From Rhodoluna limnophila (GTDB lineage: Bacteria > Actinomycetota > Actinomycetes > Actinomycetales > Microbacteriaceae), in the NCBI GenBank assembly GCA_945862155.1, contig CAMAXJ010000003.1, positions 1-64,000 on the forward strand: a stretch of 64,000 nt of DNA. The letters are read 5' to 3'. A program made the translations under genes and the position numbers. Position 1 is the first letter of the stretch. Each line of letters starts with the position of its first letter. This document shows positions 49,559 through 57,236 of the stretch, in pieces. Below the pieces are notes generated by a model. The model was not told the origin of the DNA. It saw only the letters and a list, made by a program, of their open reading frames with translations, and did no database searches.

Positions 49559-50352
49559 TGACTAAGCCAACTTTCTTTTCGGTGGCGAGAAGACCTAAGT
49601 GGATTTTCGGATTACTTATTGCTTTGGCCTCGGCGGCAGTGTTTGCACTGCTGGGACAGTGGCAACTAGATCGCACTTTTACAGTTGTGGAACCCGCCGC
49701 CCAAAACGAACAGGTCTTTGTTCTAAACCAGGTAGCAACTCCTGGAGCTGCACTCACAATTGAGGCTGCCAACGTTTTGGTTTCTGCCAATATCATGCTT
49801 GATCAATCAAACGTTTACATAGTTTCTAATCGGTTGCAGCAATCTGGCGACGAAATTGTTTCTGGATACTGGTTGATTGCAAATTCCGGAGCCCTGCTAG
49901 CCGACAACGACACAACCGGATCACTCACGGTTGCCATAGGTTTTTCCGAAAGCCTCGAATCAATTGAAGCAGCAAGAGAAGAACTGCAATCTTCGATGCT
50001 CCCGCAGGCATTCTTAGAATCCACCGGTAGGTATTTACAGACCGAAGCCCCAGTTGAATTGCCAGATGAGTCAAAGCCATATTTGCTTGGGTCACTGTCC
50101 CTAGCCCAGCTGGTGAATCTTTACTCGAGCGAGAAGGTCGAAAGCTTTGCCGGTTTTCTAGCTCTTGATGCTGAGCCTGGTTTGGGGCTAGATCCGATTA
50201 GCTTGCCTGTCCAGAAGCAAGGAACAACCATCAACTGGCTCACCCTTTTCTACGCCGGGGAATGGGTTCTTTTTGGGGTTTTTGCAGTGTTTTTGTGGTG
50301 GCGGCTGGTTCAGGTCCAGAGACTGCGGGAATCCACAAAAACTACTGCCTAA
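49558..50352 (+). CDS. SURF1-like cytochrome oxidase assembly protein
   Basis: A 264-residue protein with membrane segments at each end (about 13-32 and 228-250) and an extracytoplasmic middle. The N-terminal RRPKWIFGLLIALA then LLGQWQLDR and C-terminal NWLTLFYAGEWVLFG followed by WWRLVQVQ match the actinobacterial SURF1-like family, linked to haem-copper oxidase assembly. The ATG overlaps the previous stop by one base. Confidence 0.87.
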   Translation: MTKPTFFSVARRPKWIFGLLIALASAAVFALLGQWQLDRTFTVVEPAAQNEQVFVLNQVATPGAALTIEAANVLVSANIMLDQSNVYIVSNRLQQSGDEIVSGYWLIANSGALLADNDTTGSLTVAIGFSESLESIEAAREELQSSMLPQAFLESTGRYLQTEAPVELPDESKPYLLGSLSLAQLVNLYSSEKVESFAGFLALDAEPGLGLDPISLPVQKQGTTINWLTLFYAGEWVLFGVFAVFLWWRLVQVQRLRESTKTTA

Positions 50353-50465
50353 TTTTTCGACTTTTTTAGCCCGAAATCGCCTGTTTGGCGAAAATAGCCC
50401 GAAAAATCTGCTACTTTGTCTGGAAATCAGTCATAAAGCAACAGAAACAGGCAGATTCGGACAGG
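50353..50465 (+). promoter_or_regulatory. Upstream region of the DeoR regulator with repeated TAGCCCGAAA motif
   Basis: TAGCCCGAAA occurs twice, at 50367-50376 and 50395-50404, 28 bp apart. Between them lies an inverted repeat, TCGCC (50377-50381) and GGCGA (50387-50391). The second copy is part of a 17-bp sequence that matches 15 of 17 bases with 41305-41321. No clear promoter was identified. Confidence 0.45.
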
Positions 50466-51230
50466 ATGCAGATGCTCGCAGAAGAACGTCGCATGCAGCT
50501 AATCGAGTGGTCAAAGCTCGATGGGCGAATTGATGCGCTCGCTGCGGCTGGAAAACTTCACGTTGCTGTTGAAACTGTTCGACGTGATCTAGATGTTTTA
50601 CAGCGCAGAGGTTTGCTTCGTCGAGTCCACGGTGGAGCAATAGCAGCCAGCCGCTATTCACACGAATTTACTTTTCCAGAGCGCCAGGGTAGAAACCCTG
50701 AACAGAAACTTCGCATCGCGCAAATTGCTTCGCAATACATTCCTGAAGAAGGTTGCATATTTGTAGACGGTGGCACCACAACAGAATTCTTGGGCGAGTT
50801 TCTTCGGAACCGACCACAGCTTATGGTTGTCACAAATTCAATTACTCTCGCAAGTCAAATCGGACAATCCACCACGCCAGTTTTCTTCTTGAGCGGAAGA
50901 GTTCGACCGACCACACTAAGTGCAGTTGGCTCAAAGACTGTTGAAGACCTCAGAACTTACAAAGCACAAATTGCATTCTTGGGTGCAAACGGAATCGATT
51001 TGGACTCCGGTTTTTCAACCGTCGATCCAGACGAAGCTGCAGTTAAGCGAAAGATGATTAAGAACGCCACCGAGACAATCGTGCTTGCAGACAACTCAAA
51101 GTTTGGATCGAGCTACTCGGCCATTTTTGCCGGTTTTGAAAGTATCGACCGTCTGGTCACAGATGTCGATGCGGACCCAGCGCACGTTGATGCGCTGACT
51201 GAAAAAGGAATTGAGGTTGTACTCGCATGA
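50466..51230 (+). CDS. DeoR/GlpR family transcriptional regulator
   Basis: A 254-residue regulator with an N-terminal winged helix-turn-helix (about 5-60; ETVRRDLDVLQRRGLLRRVHGGA) and a C-terminal sugar-phosphate sensor domain (DGGTTTEFLG, VVTNSITLA, LGANGID). DeoR family members usually repress neighbouring sugar or polyol genes and respond to a phosphorylated sugar. ATG 50466 gives MQMLAEERRMQLIEW, the expected start. It precedes the hexitol-type PTS genes and probably controls them. Confidence 0.93.
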   Translation: MQMLAEERRMQLIEWSKLDGRIDALAAAGKLHVAVETVRRDLDVLQRRGLLRRVHGGAIAASRYSHEFTFPERQGRNPEQKLRIAQIASQYIPEEGCIFVDGGTTTEFLGEFLRNRPQLMVVTNSITLASQIGQSTTPVFFLSGRVRPTTLSAVGSKTVEDLRTYKAQIAFLGANGIDLDSGFSTVDPDEAAVKRKMIKNATETIVLADNSKFGSSYSAIFAGFESIDRLVTDVDADPAHVDALTEKGIEVVLA

Positions 51231-51346
51231 TTACAACCGTCAAAAAAACTTCGAGTGCAGCTGCACTCGAGGGAACAAAGGTAGAAGCCGGAAGAGTATT
51301 TGTTTCGGTCGAGATCTTTGTTATGAGTGAAACTCAACCTAAATAG
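51227..51346 (+). CDS. Possible 39-residue protein overlapping the DeoR gene end
   Basis: The ATG at 51227 overlaps the DeoR stop (ATGA) and opens a 39-codon frame to a TAG at 51344-51346. The product begins MITTVKKTSSAAALEGTKVE and has no recognisable domain. Its codons 9-15 are made by a perfect 20-bp palindrome, so the frame may be incidental to a regulatory site. The 4-bp overlap is the main support for translation. Confidence 0.35.
   Translation: MITTVKKTSSAAALEGTKVEAGRVFVSVEIFVMSETQPK
51251..51270. promoter_or_regulatory. Perfect 20-bp palindrome between the DeoR and PTS genes
   Basis: TCGAGTGCAGCTGCACTCGA is its own reverse complement. It lies 21 bp after the DeoR stop and 98 bp before the PTS IIC start. 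A run of seven A precedes it, so on the minus strand it would look like a terminator. The most likely role is an operator for the adjacent DeoR protein, which is inference. Confidence 0.6.
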
Positions 51347-51368
51347 CTACAGAGAGGTAGTCGACTAA

Positions 51369-52475
51369 ATGAGTAGTTACATTCCAAGCGGAGCTGGCAC
51401 ACACACCGGGTGGCGTGCATCAGTCCAGAAGCTAGGTGGAAACCTTGCAGGTATGGTGATTCCAAACATTGGAGCATTCATCGCCTGGGGTTTGCTAACA
51501 GCCCTGTTTATCCCAACCGGATGGATGCCTAACGAGCAACTTTCCGCCATGGTTGGCCCAATGATTATCAACCTTCTTCCAATTCTGATTGCCTACACCG
51601 GTGGTCGTATGGTTCATGGTCAGCGCGGTGCCGTTATCGGTGCTGTTGCAACCGTGGGTGTAATCGTTGGTTCCACCATTCCTATGTTCCTTGGAGCCAT
51701 GCTTATGGGTCCTTTGGCTGCATGGGTTCTAAAGAAGATTGACGACGTTCTAGACCCAGTAACTCCTGCTGGTTTCGAGATGCTGATTGGAAACTTCAGC
51801 CTTGGAATCTCCGGAATGCTACTGGCTATCGGTGGATACTACGGAATCGGCCCAGCCGTGACCGCAATCTCCGACACCTTGGGCGCAGGAGTGAAGTTCC
51901 TAGTGGATAGCTCGCTATTGCCACTGGTTTCTCTCCTCGTTGAGCCTGCCAAGGTACTGTTCCTGAACAACGCCATCAACTTCGGAGTTTTGGCTCCGTT
52001 GGGTGTTGCAGAAGCTGCAGAAACTGGCAAGTCAATCGCGTTTATGATCGAGACCAACCCAGGTCCTGGTCTTGGTATCTTGCTTGCCTTCTGGCTAGCA
52101 GGTCCTAAGGTTCTTCGCGGTTCTGTACCGGGAGCAATCGTGATCCACTTCCTTGGTGGAATCCACGAGATCTACTTCCCATACGTACTGCTAAAGCCAA
52201 AGATGATCCTAGCTGCAATCGCTGGTGGAGCCACCGGTGTTGGAACCTTCATGGTCACAGGAGCGGGACTGGTAGCAACACCATCACCAGGTTCGATCTT
52301 TGCTTGGCTTGCAGTTACCCCTCCAGGAAACCACGTTGGAGTTCTGCTAGGTATCGTTCTTGCAGCTAGTGCTTCATTCGCAGTTGGATGGGTACTTCTA
52401 AAGACCGGTGCTCAGGATGACTACGCTGACCTAGCCGGAGCAACAGCTGCCTCAAAGAAGATGAAGAGGGGCTAG
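51369..52475 (+). CDS. mtlA: PTS mannitol-type permease subunit IIC
   Basis: A 368-residue membrane protein matching the IIC domain of mannitol permease: QKLGGNLAGMVIPNIGAFI, TGGRMVHGQRGAVIGA and the signature HFLGGIHEIYFPY. It transports and phosphorylates the hexitol together with the IIB and IIA proteins encoded next to it. The mannitol assignment is by family; another hexitol is possible. AGAGAGG ribosome-binding site upstream. Confidence 0.93.
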   Translation: MSSYIPSGAGTHTGWRASVQKLGGNLAGMVIPNIGAFIAWGLLTALFIPTGWMPNEQLSAMVGPMIINLLPILIAYTGGRMVHGQRGAVIGAVATVGVIVGSTIPMFLGAMLMGPLAAWVLKKIDDVLDPVTPAGFEMLIGNFSLGISGMLLAIGGYYGIGPAVTAISDTLGAGVKFLVDSSLLPLVSLLVEPAKVLFLNNAINFGVLAPLGVAEAAETGKSIAFMIETNPGPGLGILLAFWLAGPKVLRGSVPGAIVIHFLGGIHEIYFPYVLLKPKMILAAIAGGATGVGTFMVTGAGLVATPSPGSIFAWLAVTPPGNHVGVLLGIVLAASASFAVGWVLLKTGAQDDYADLAGATAASKKMKRG

Positions 52476-52483
52476 TAAAAGCC

Positions 52484-52798
52484 ATGTCTTCAATTTCCGG
52501 AGCAAAAGTAAAAAAGTTAGTGGTGGCGTGTGAAGCTGGCATGGGCTCTAGCGTGATGATTGCCAAGCAATTGGCAAAGCAGCTAAAAGCCCATGGAGTA
52601 GAGGTCTCACATTCACCGGTGAACCAATTGGATGATGCCGATCCGGACGTGGTGCTTTGTCACCGCGGCTTGGGACAGCGCGCCAAGCAGGCCATGCCAG
52701 ACACCCCAGTTGTGGTGTTTGACATGTTTCTGGGTGATCCACGCATCCAAGGTGTTGTAGATGCCATTTTAAATGGCGACACCATTTCGGATGACTAA
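52484..52798 (+). CDS. PTS mannitol-type subunit IIB
   Basis: A 104-residue IIB with the phosphocysteine Cys16 in VACEAGMGSSVM. In E. coli MtlA this domain is fused to IIC and IIA; here it is a separate protein. It overlaps the IIA gene by 8 bp. Confidence 0.93.
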   Translation: MSSISGAKVKKLVVACEAGMGSSVMIAKQLAKQLKAHGVEVSHSPVNQLDDADPDVVLCHRGLGQRAKQAMPDTPVVVFDMFLGDPRIQGVVDAILNGDTISDD

Positions 52799-53216
52799 CT
52801 TTTTACAGTTGGCCGGAATTCGCTTAGGCGCTGCGGCCTCCTCGCGAGAGGAGGCCGTACGTCTGTGCGGAGAACTACTTCACAGCCTCGGGGCCGTGGA
52901 GAGTGGATATATCGATGCGATGTGGGAGCGAGAGAACATCATGTCTTCCTATATGGGTGAAGGGGTATCTCTTCCCCACGGCACCGACTCATCAAGGCAG
53001 TACGTCAACTTCGCTCAACTGGTATTTGTTCGATTTTCGGAGCCAGTTGACTGGGATGGCGAGGAAGTAAAGCTCTGTATTGGAATTGCCGCCAAGGGGG
53101 ACGAGCACGGAGAGCTACTGGGAAATCTAGCTGAAAAGCTTCTGGAACCTAGCTCGTATCAAGCCCTCATGGAGAGCGCTTCAACCGCAGAACTACTTGA
53201 ACTAATCAATCTCTAG
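52791..53216 (+). CDS. PTS mannitol-type subunit IIA
   Basis: A 141-residue IIA of the mannitol/fructose class with phosphohistidine His63 in GVSLPHGT. ATG 52791 gives MTNFLQLAGIRLGA, matching family starts; an upstream in-frame ATG at 52773 would add six residues. It accepts phosphate from HPr and donates it to the IIB protein. Confidence 0.92.
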   Translation: MTNFLQLAGIRLGAAASSREEAVRLCGELLHSLGAVESGYIDAMWERENIMSSYMGEGVSLPHGTDSSRQYVNFAQLVFVRFSEPVDWDGEEVKLCIGIAAKGDEHGELLGNLAEKLLEPSSYQALMESASTAELLELINL

Positions 53217-53232
53217 AAAGGCAACAACAAAC

Positions 53233-54279
53233 GTGAAGGCAGCAATCTACCGCGGGGCTCAGGATCTAAAGGTTGAAGAGGTCCCAGAACCAGAAGCTGG
53301 CGCTAACGAAGTAAAGCTTCGCATCCACGCCTGCGCTACCTGCGGTACTGATGCCAAAATCTATAACCACGGACATCCAAGACTTACCCCACCACAAATC
53401 ATCGGACACGAGATAGCCGGCGAAGTAGTTTCAGTTGGTGCCGGCGTGAATTCCGTGAAGGTAGGCGATCGCGTTCAAGTCATCGCCGCTATTCCCTGCG
53501 GTACCTGCTGGGCATGCCAGGCCGGAACAATGACAATTTGCCCCAACCAACTTTCCATGGGATACCAATTCCCAGGTGGCTTTGCCGAGTACATGATTGT
53601 GCCTAACGAAGTTATTCGCGTTGACGGACTAAACCATATTCCTGAGGGCGTCACCTACGAAGAAGCATCGGTAGTTGAACCATTGGCCTGTGTGCTAAAT
53701 GCTCAGGAACTAGTTCGCGTCGGTGAAGGCGACGAAGTACTTGTGATGGGAGCTGGTCCCATCGGTTGCCTTCACGTTCGGCTTGCCCGTGCGCTTGGAG
53801 CCAAGAAAGTTTTCCTTGCTGATATCAACGGCGGACGGTTGAAACTTTCTGCGGATGTTGTGAGACCAGATCGTGCGATAGATATGTCCACGGAAAACTT
53901 AGCGGAGATAATCAAGGCAGAAACCGACGGCAAGGGACCCTCGGTAATAATCACCGCAGCCCCTTCGGGCCAGGCTCAAGAGCAGGCCATCGAGATGGCT
54001 CGACCGGGGGGAAGAATTAGCTTTTTCGGGGGACTACCAAAAGACAAGCCGATGATTTCAGCAGATTCAAACCTGGTGCACTACAAAGAACTAATGCTCA
54101 TGGGTGCCAATGGTTCATCGCCTTCTCATAACCGTCAGGCTCTTGCTCTGATTGCCTCAGGCAAGGTCAAGGTCGCAGATTTGATTACCACTCGGGTTGG
54201 ATTAGCTGATGTCCAAAAGGGCATCGAGGCTGTTCTATCGGGTGAGGCCATCAAAGTTGTCGTGCTCCCAAGCCAGTAA
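53233..54279 (+). CDS. Zinc-dependent MDR-family polyol(-phosphate) dehydrogenase
   Basis: A 348-residue medium-chain dehydrogenase. Catalytic zinc ligands are Cys37 (CATCGTD) and His59-Glu60 (GHE). Structural zinc ligands are Cys89, Cys92, Cys95 and Cys103. The NAD site is GAGPIGCLHVRLA. It resembles sorbitol and galactitol-phosphate dehydrogenases. Its place after the PTS genes suggests it oxidises the imported hexitol phosphate in place of MtlD, which belongs to another family. Start is GTG at 53233. Confidence 0.88.
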   Translation: MKAAIYRGAQDLKVEEVPEPEAGANEVKLRIHACATCGTDAKIYNHGHPRLTPPQIIGHEIAGEVVSVGAGVNSVKVGDRVQVIAAIPCGTCWACQAGTMTICPNQLSMGYQFPGGFAEYMIVPNEVIRVDGLNHIPEGVTYEEASVVEPLACVLNAQELVRVGEGDEVLVMGAGPIGCLHVRLARALGAKKVFLADINGGRLKLSADVVRPDRAIDMSTENLAEIIKAETDGKGPSVIITAAPSGQAQEQAIEMARPGGRISFFGGLPKDKPMISADSNLVHYKELMLMGANGSSPSHNRQALALIASGKVKVADLITTRVGLADVQKGIEAVLSGEAIKVVVLPSQ

Positions 54280-54282
54280 ACT
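54277..54282 (+). promoter_or_regulatory. -10 box of the DUF3817-guaA unit, probably leaderless
   Basis: TAAACT, the same hexamer as the rplM -10 box, lies exactly 6 nt before the ATG at 54289 and overlaps the stop codon of the dehydrogenase gene. No ribosome-binding site is visible in the gap. Confidence 0.4.
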
Positions 54283-54288
54283 TGAGGC

Positions 54289-54753
54289 ATGCCCAGGCCT
54301 TTAGATCCCGCTTCTTTGCCCGCGATTGCCAAGGCGCTCAAGCTTTTCAAGGCCTCCTCCTTTATTACTGGAGGTTTCTTACTTCTTCTTATGCTCACCT
54401 GGGGACTTCGTCGTCTGGAGAATGTCAGTTTCGGGGCCCTCAATGGATTCGAGCTTTGGGCCTTCGGTCCAAATGGATTTTTGAGCTTGGAGCCTTACGT
54501 AAACGAAGGCCAAGGTCTTCCAGAAACCGGACTCAATCTAACCGTTGGCATTTTGGTGGTCCACGGCTGGCTATACGTTTTGTATTTGTTCGCCGATTTT
54601 AGAATGTGGACCTTGATGCGTTGGAGTTTTTCTAGGTTCTTGTTTATTGCAGCCGGTGGCATTGTGCCGTTCCTGTCCTTCTACACCGAACGTCGCTACG
54701 CCAAAATAGCAACCGAGCAAATGCGAGCTGCAGGATGGGACGGGAGAAATTAA
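54289..54753 (+). CDS. DUF3817 membrane protein
   Basis: A 154-residue protein with three hydrophobic segments (about 27-40, 85-103 and 115-133), matching the DUF3817 family often found beside guaA in actinobacteria. Motifs include [13 protein letters not shown] and [15 protein letters not shown]. Function unknown. Its stop codon overlaps the probable guaA start. Confidence 0.85.
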   Translation: MPRPLDPASLPAIAKALKLFKASSFITGGFLLLLMLTWGLRRLENVSFGALNGFELWAFGPNGFLSLEPYVNEGQGLPETGLNLTVGILVVHGWLYVLYLFADFRMWTLMRWSFSRFLFIAAGGIVPFLSFYTERRYAKIATEQMRAAGWDGRN

Positions 54754-56305
54754 CCGCCCGGTACTGGTAGTTGACTTCGGTGCACAGTATGCACAGTTGA
54801 TTGCTCGCCGAGTCCGCGAAGCTGGTGTCTACTCAGAAATAGTTCACCACACTCTTACCGCCGAACAAATCAAAGCCAAAGATCCTTTGGCAATTATTTT
54901 GTCCGGTGGGCCATCAAGTGTTTACGAAGAAGGTTCACCACAGCTTGATCCTAAGATTCTTGAACTTGGAATTCCGGTACTTGGTATTTGTTATGGATTT
55001 CAAATTCTCGCTTCCTTGCTCGGCGGACAAGTCGATAAAACCGGCAAGCGCGAATACGGTGCAACTGATTTGAAAGTTTCTGCAGCCGGAGAGATTCTTG
55101 CCGGTCAGCCAAATTCGCAAACTTGTTGGATGAGCCATGGCGATCAAGTGATGAAAGCCCCTGCAGGCTTTGAAGTTTTAGCTTCGACTGACACCACTCC
55201 GGTCGCAGCATTTGCATCAAGTGATAAAAAGATTTACGGCGTGCAGTGGCATCCAGAAGTCAAGCACTCACAATTCGGCCAGAACGTTCTGGAAAATTTC
55301 TTACATAAAGCAGCAGGCATTCCAGCTGATTGGAATTCTGGCAACGTCATTGCTGAACAGGTAGCCAAGATCAAGGCCCAGGTTGGCTCCGATCGGGTGA
55401 TTTGTGGGCTCTCCGGCGGAGTGGATTCAGCGGTTGCGGCAGCCCTAGTTCATAAAGCCGTGGGGGATCAGTTGGTTGCAGTGTTTGTCGATCACGGTCT
55501 ACTTCGCGAGGGTGAGGCTCAGCAGGTTCAGCGCGACTACGTTGCAGCTACGGGGATTCGCCTAGTCACCGTGAACGCTGAGGAGAAATTCCTTTCCGCC
55601 CTTAGCGGGGTATCCGATCCTGAAACCAAGCGAAAGATTATCGGCAGAGAATTCATAAGAACTTTCGAACAGGCCCAGGCTGAGCTAATTGCCGAGGCCA
55701 AGGCCGATAACCGACCAATCAAGTTCTTAGTTCAAGGGACTTTGTATCCAGATGTAGTTGAATCCGGTGGCGGAGTCACCGCAGGAATCAAATCCCATCA
55801 CAACGTAGGGGGATTGCCGGAGGATCTGCAGTTTGAACTTGTTGAACCACTTCGTACACTTTTCAAAGACGAGGTTCGCGCCATTGGCAAAGAGCTTGGT
55901 CTACCGGCAGAGATTGTTCAGCGTCAGCCATTTCCTGGGCCTGGTCTTGGAATTCGAATCGTTGGTGAAATTACAAAAGATCGACTTGACTTGCTTAGAA
56001 AAGCAGATGCCATCGTTCGAGAAGAGCTAACAGCCGCTGGCTTAGATGCGCAGATCTGGCAGTGCCCGGTTGTACTTTTGGCCGATGTTCGTTCCGTAGG
56101 TGTTCAAGGTGATGGCCGAAGCTACGGACACCCAATTGTTTTGCGTCCAGTTTCGAGTGAAGACGCGATGACTGCGGATTGGACCAGACTCGACTACGAC
56201 GTGCTTGCAAGAATTTCTAACCGAATCACAAATGAGGTCGAGGGTGTCAACCGTGTGGTTCTCGATGTGACATCAAAACCTCCCGGCACTATTGAATGGG
56301 AGTAG
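54749..56305 (+). CDS. guaA: GMP synthase (glutamine-hydrolysing), non-canonical start
   Basis: GuaA converts XMP to GMP. It has an N-terminal glutamine amidotransferase ([10 protein letters not shown] cysteine; [10 protein letters not shown] His/Glu), an ATP-pyrophosphatase ([15 protein letters not shown]) and a C-terminal dimerisation domain ending KPPGTIEWE. The conserved first strand [14 protein letters not shown] is encoded from 54755, but no ATG, GTG or TTG lies in frame between the upstream stop at 54707 and TTG 54797, which is inside the fold. ATT 54749, overlapping the DUF3817 stop, is the best start; CTG 54728 is the alternative. A sequence error is also possible. Confidence 0.9.
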   Translation: MNRPVLVVDFGAQYAQLIARRVREAGVYSEIVHHTLTAEQIKAKDPLAIILSGGPSSVYEEGSPQLDPKILELGIPVLGICYGFQILASLLGGQVDKTGKREYGATDLKVSAAGEILAGQPNSQTCWMSHGDQVMKAPAGFEVLASTDTTPVAAFASSDKKIYGVQWHPEVKHSQFGQNVLENFLHKAAGIPADWNSGNVIAEQVAKIKAQVGSDRVICGLSGGVDSAVAAALVHKAVGDQLVAVFVDHGLLREGEAQQVQRDYVAATGIRLVTVNAEEKFLSALSGVSDPETKRKIIGREFIRTFEQAQAELIAEAKADNRPIKFLVQGTLYPDVVESGGGVTAGIKSHHNVGGLPEDLQFELVEPLRTLFKDEVRAIGKELGLPAEIVQRQPFPGPGLGIRIVGEITKDRLDLLRKADAIVREELTAAGLDAQIWQCPVVLLADVRSVGVQGDGRSYGHPIVLRPVSSEDAMTADWTRLDYDVLARISNRITNEVEGVNRVVLDVTSKPPGTIEWE

Positions 56306-56309
56306 CTTC

Positions 56310-57224
56310 TTGCGCCCGCTTGTTCTAGGTCACCGCGGTGCGTGTGGCTATCGTCCAGAAAACACGATGGAAGCATTTGAGCTAGCAATAGCCCAGGGCG
56401 CAGACGGAGTTGAGTGCGATCTAGTTCCAACCAGAGATGGCGAACTTATTCTCAGACATGAAAATTGGCTGAACGGGACAACCGATATCGAGTCTCATCC
56501 GCAGTTTGCCGAGCGGTCCCGCGCTGGCTACTCCGACGGCATTACCGAGAATGGATTCTTTAGCGAAGACTTCGATTTAGCTGAACTGGAGGCGGTTCGG
56601 GCCATAGAACGCCTGCCGGAAGATAGGCCTGGCAGTGCCAAGTTTGATGGTCAGTTCAAGATTCCCACCATCGATCAGCTACTTGCCGCACCTTTTATGG
56701 AAAGAAAAACCCTAGTTATAGAGGTAAAGCACGGCATGCATTTCACCAGGAAAGGTATGGATATAGCAGGGACCGTGAGCCGCAAGCTGGACGAGTCCAA
56801 CTGGAAAGAGCGGGGAATCAAGATTGTCCTTGAGAGCTTCGACTACGAGATGATGTTGCTACTAAAAGCAGCATGCGGTGCGGATAAAAAGTATGTCTTT
56901 CTAACCGAGAAGGACAGACTTCCAGATGGCGAAACAACTTTGACGAGAAGGTATCTAGAGCAGATCACAAACGACTTTAATGGCGTCAGTCTTGATTTGG
57001 CACTGTTATTCGATGAGGACGAATTGGGCAGTTACACAGTCTCGAATGGTTCGATTGAGCTTGCCAAAGAAATTGGGCTAGAGGTGTTCGGCTGGACTCT
57101 TAAGGCTGAAGACGCAACTCAAAGTGTTGATGACTACTTTGCAAAAGTTGCGCTGGCTGGACTGGATGGCATCTTCGTTGATCAGCCCGATCTTTTGCGC
57201 AGCATTGTCGATGGCACCGCCTAG
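56310..57224 (+). CDS. Glycerophosphodiester phosphodiesterase family protein
   Basis: A 304-residue TIM-barrel GDPD that hydrolyses glycerophosphodiesters to glycerol-3-phosphate and an alcohol. Catalytic residues appear in GHRGACGYRPENT and the ECDLVPTRDGELILRHE strand. I chose TTG 56310 because GGGAG at 56298-56302 is spaced 7 nt from it; an in-frame TTG at 56292 within guaA is less likely. No signal peptide is seen, suggesting cytoplasmic action. Confidence 0.91.
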   Translation: MRPLVLGHRGACGYRPENTMEAFELAIAQGADGVECDLVPTRDGELILRHENWLNGTTDIESHPQFAERSRAGYSDGITENGFFSEDFDLAELEAVRAIERLPEDRPGSAKFDGQFKIPTIDQLLAAPFMERKTLVIEVKHGMHFTRKGMDIAGTVSRKLDESNWKERGIKIVLESFDYEMMLLLKAACGADKKYVFLTEKDRLPDGETTLTRRYLEQITNDFNGVSLDLALLFDEDELGSYTVSNGSIELAKEIGLEVFGWTLKAEDATQSVDDYFAKVALAGLDGIFVDQPDLLRSIVDGTA

Positions 57225-57236
57225 GCTAGGCAGGTC

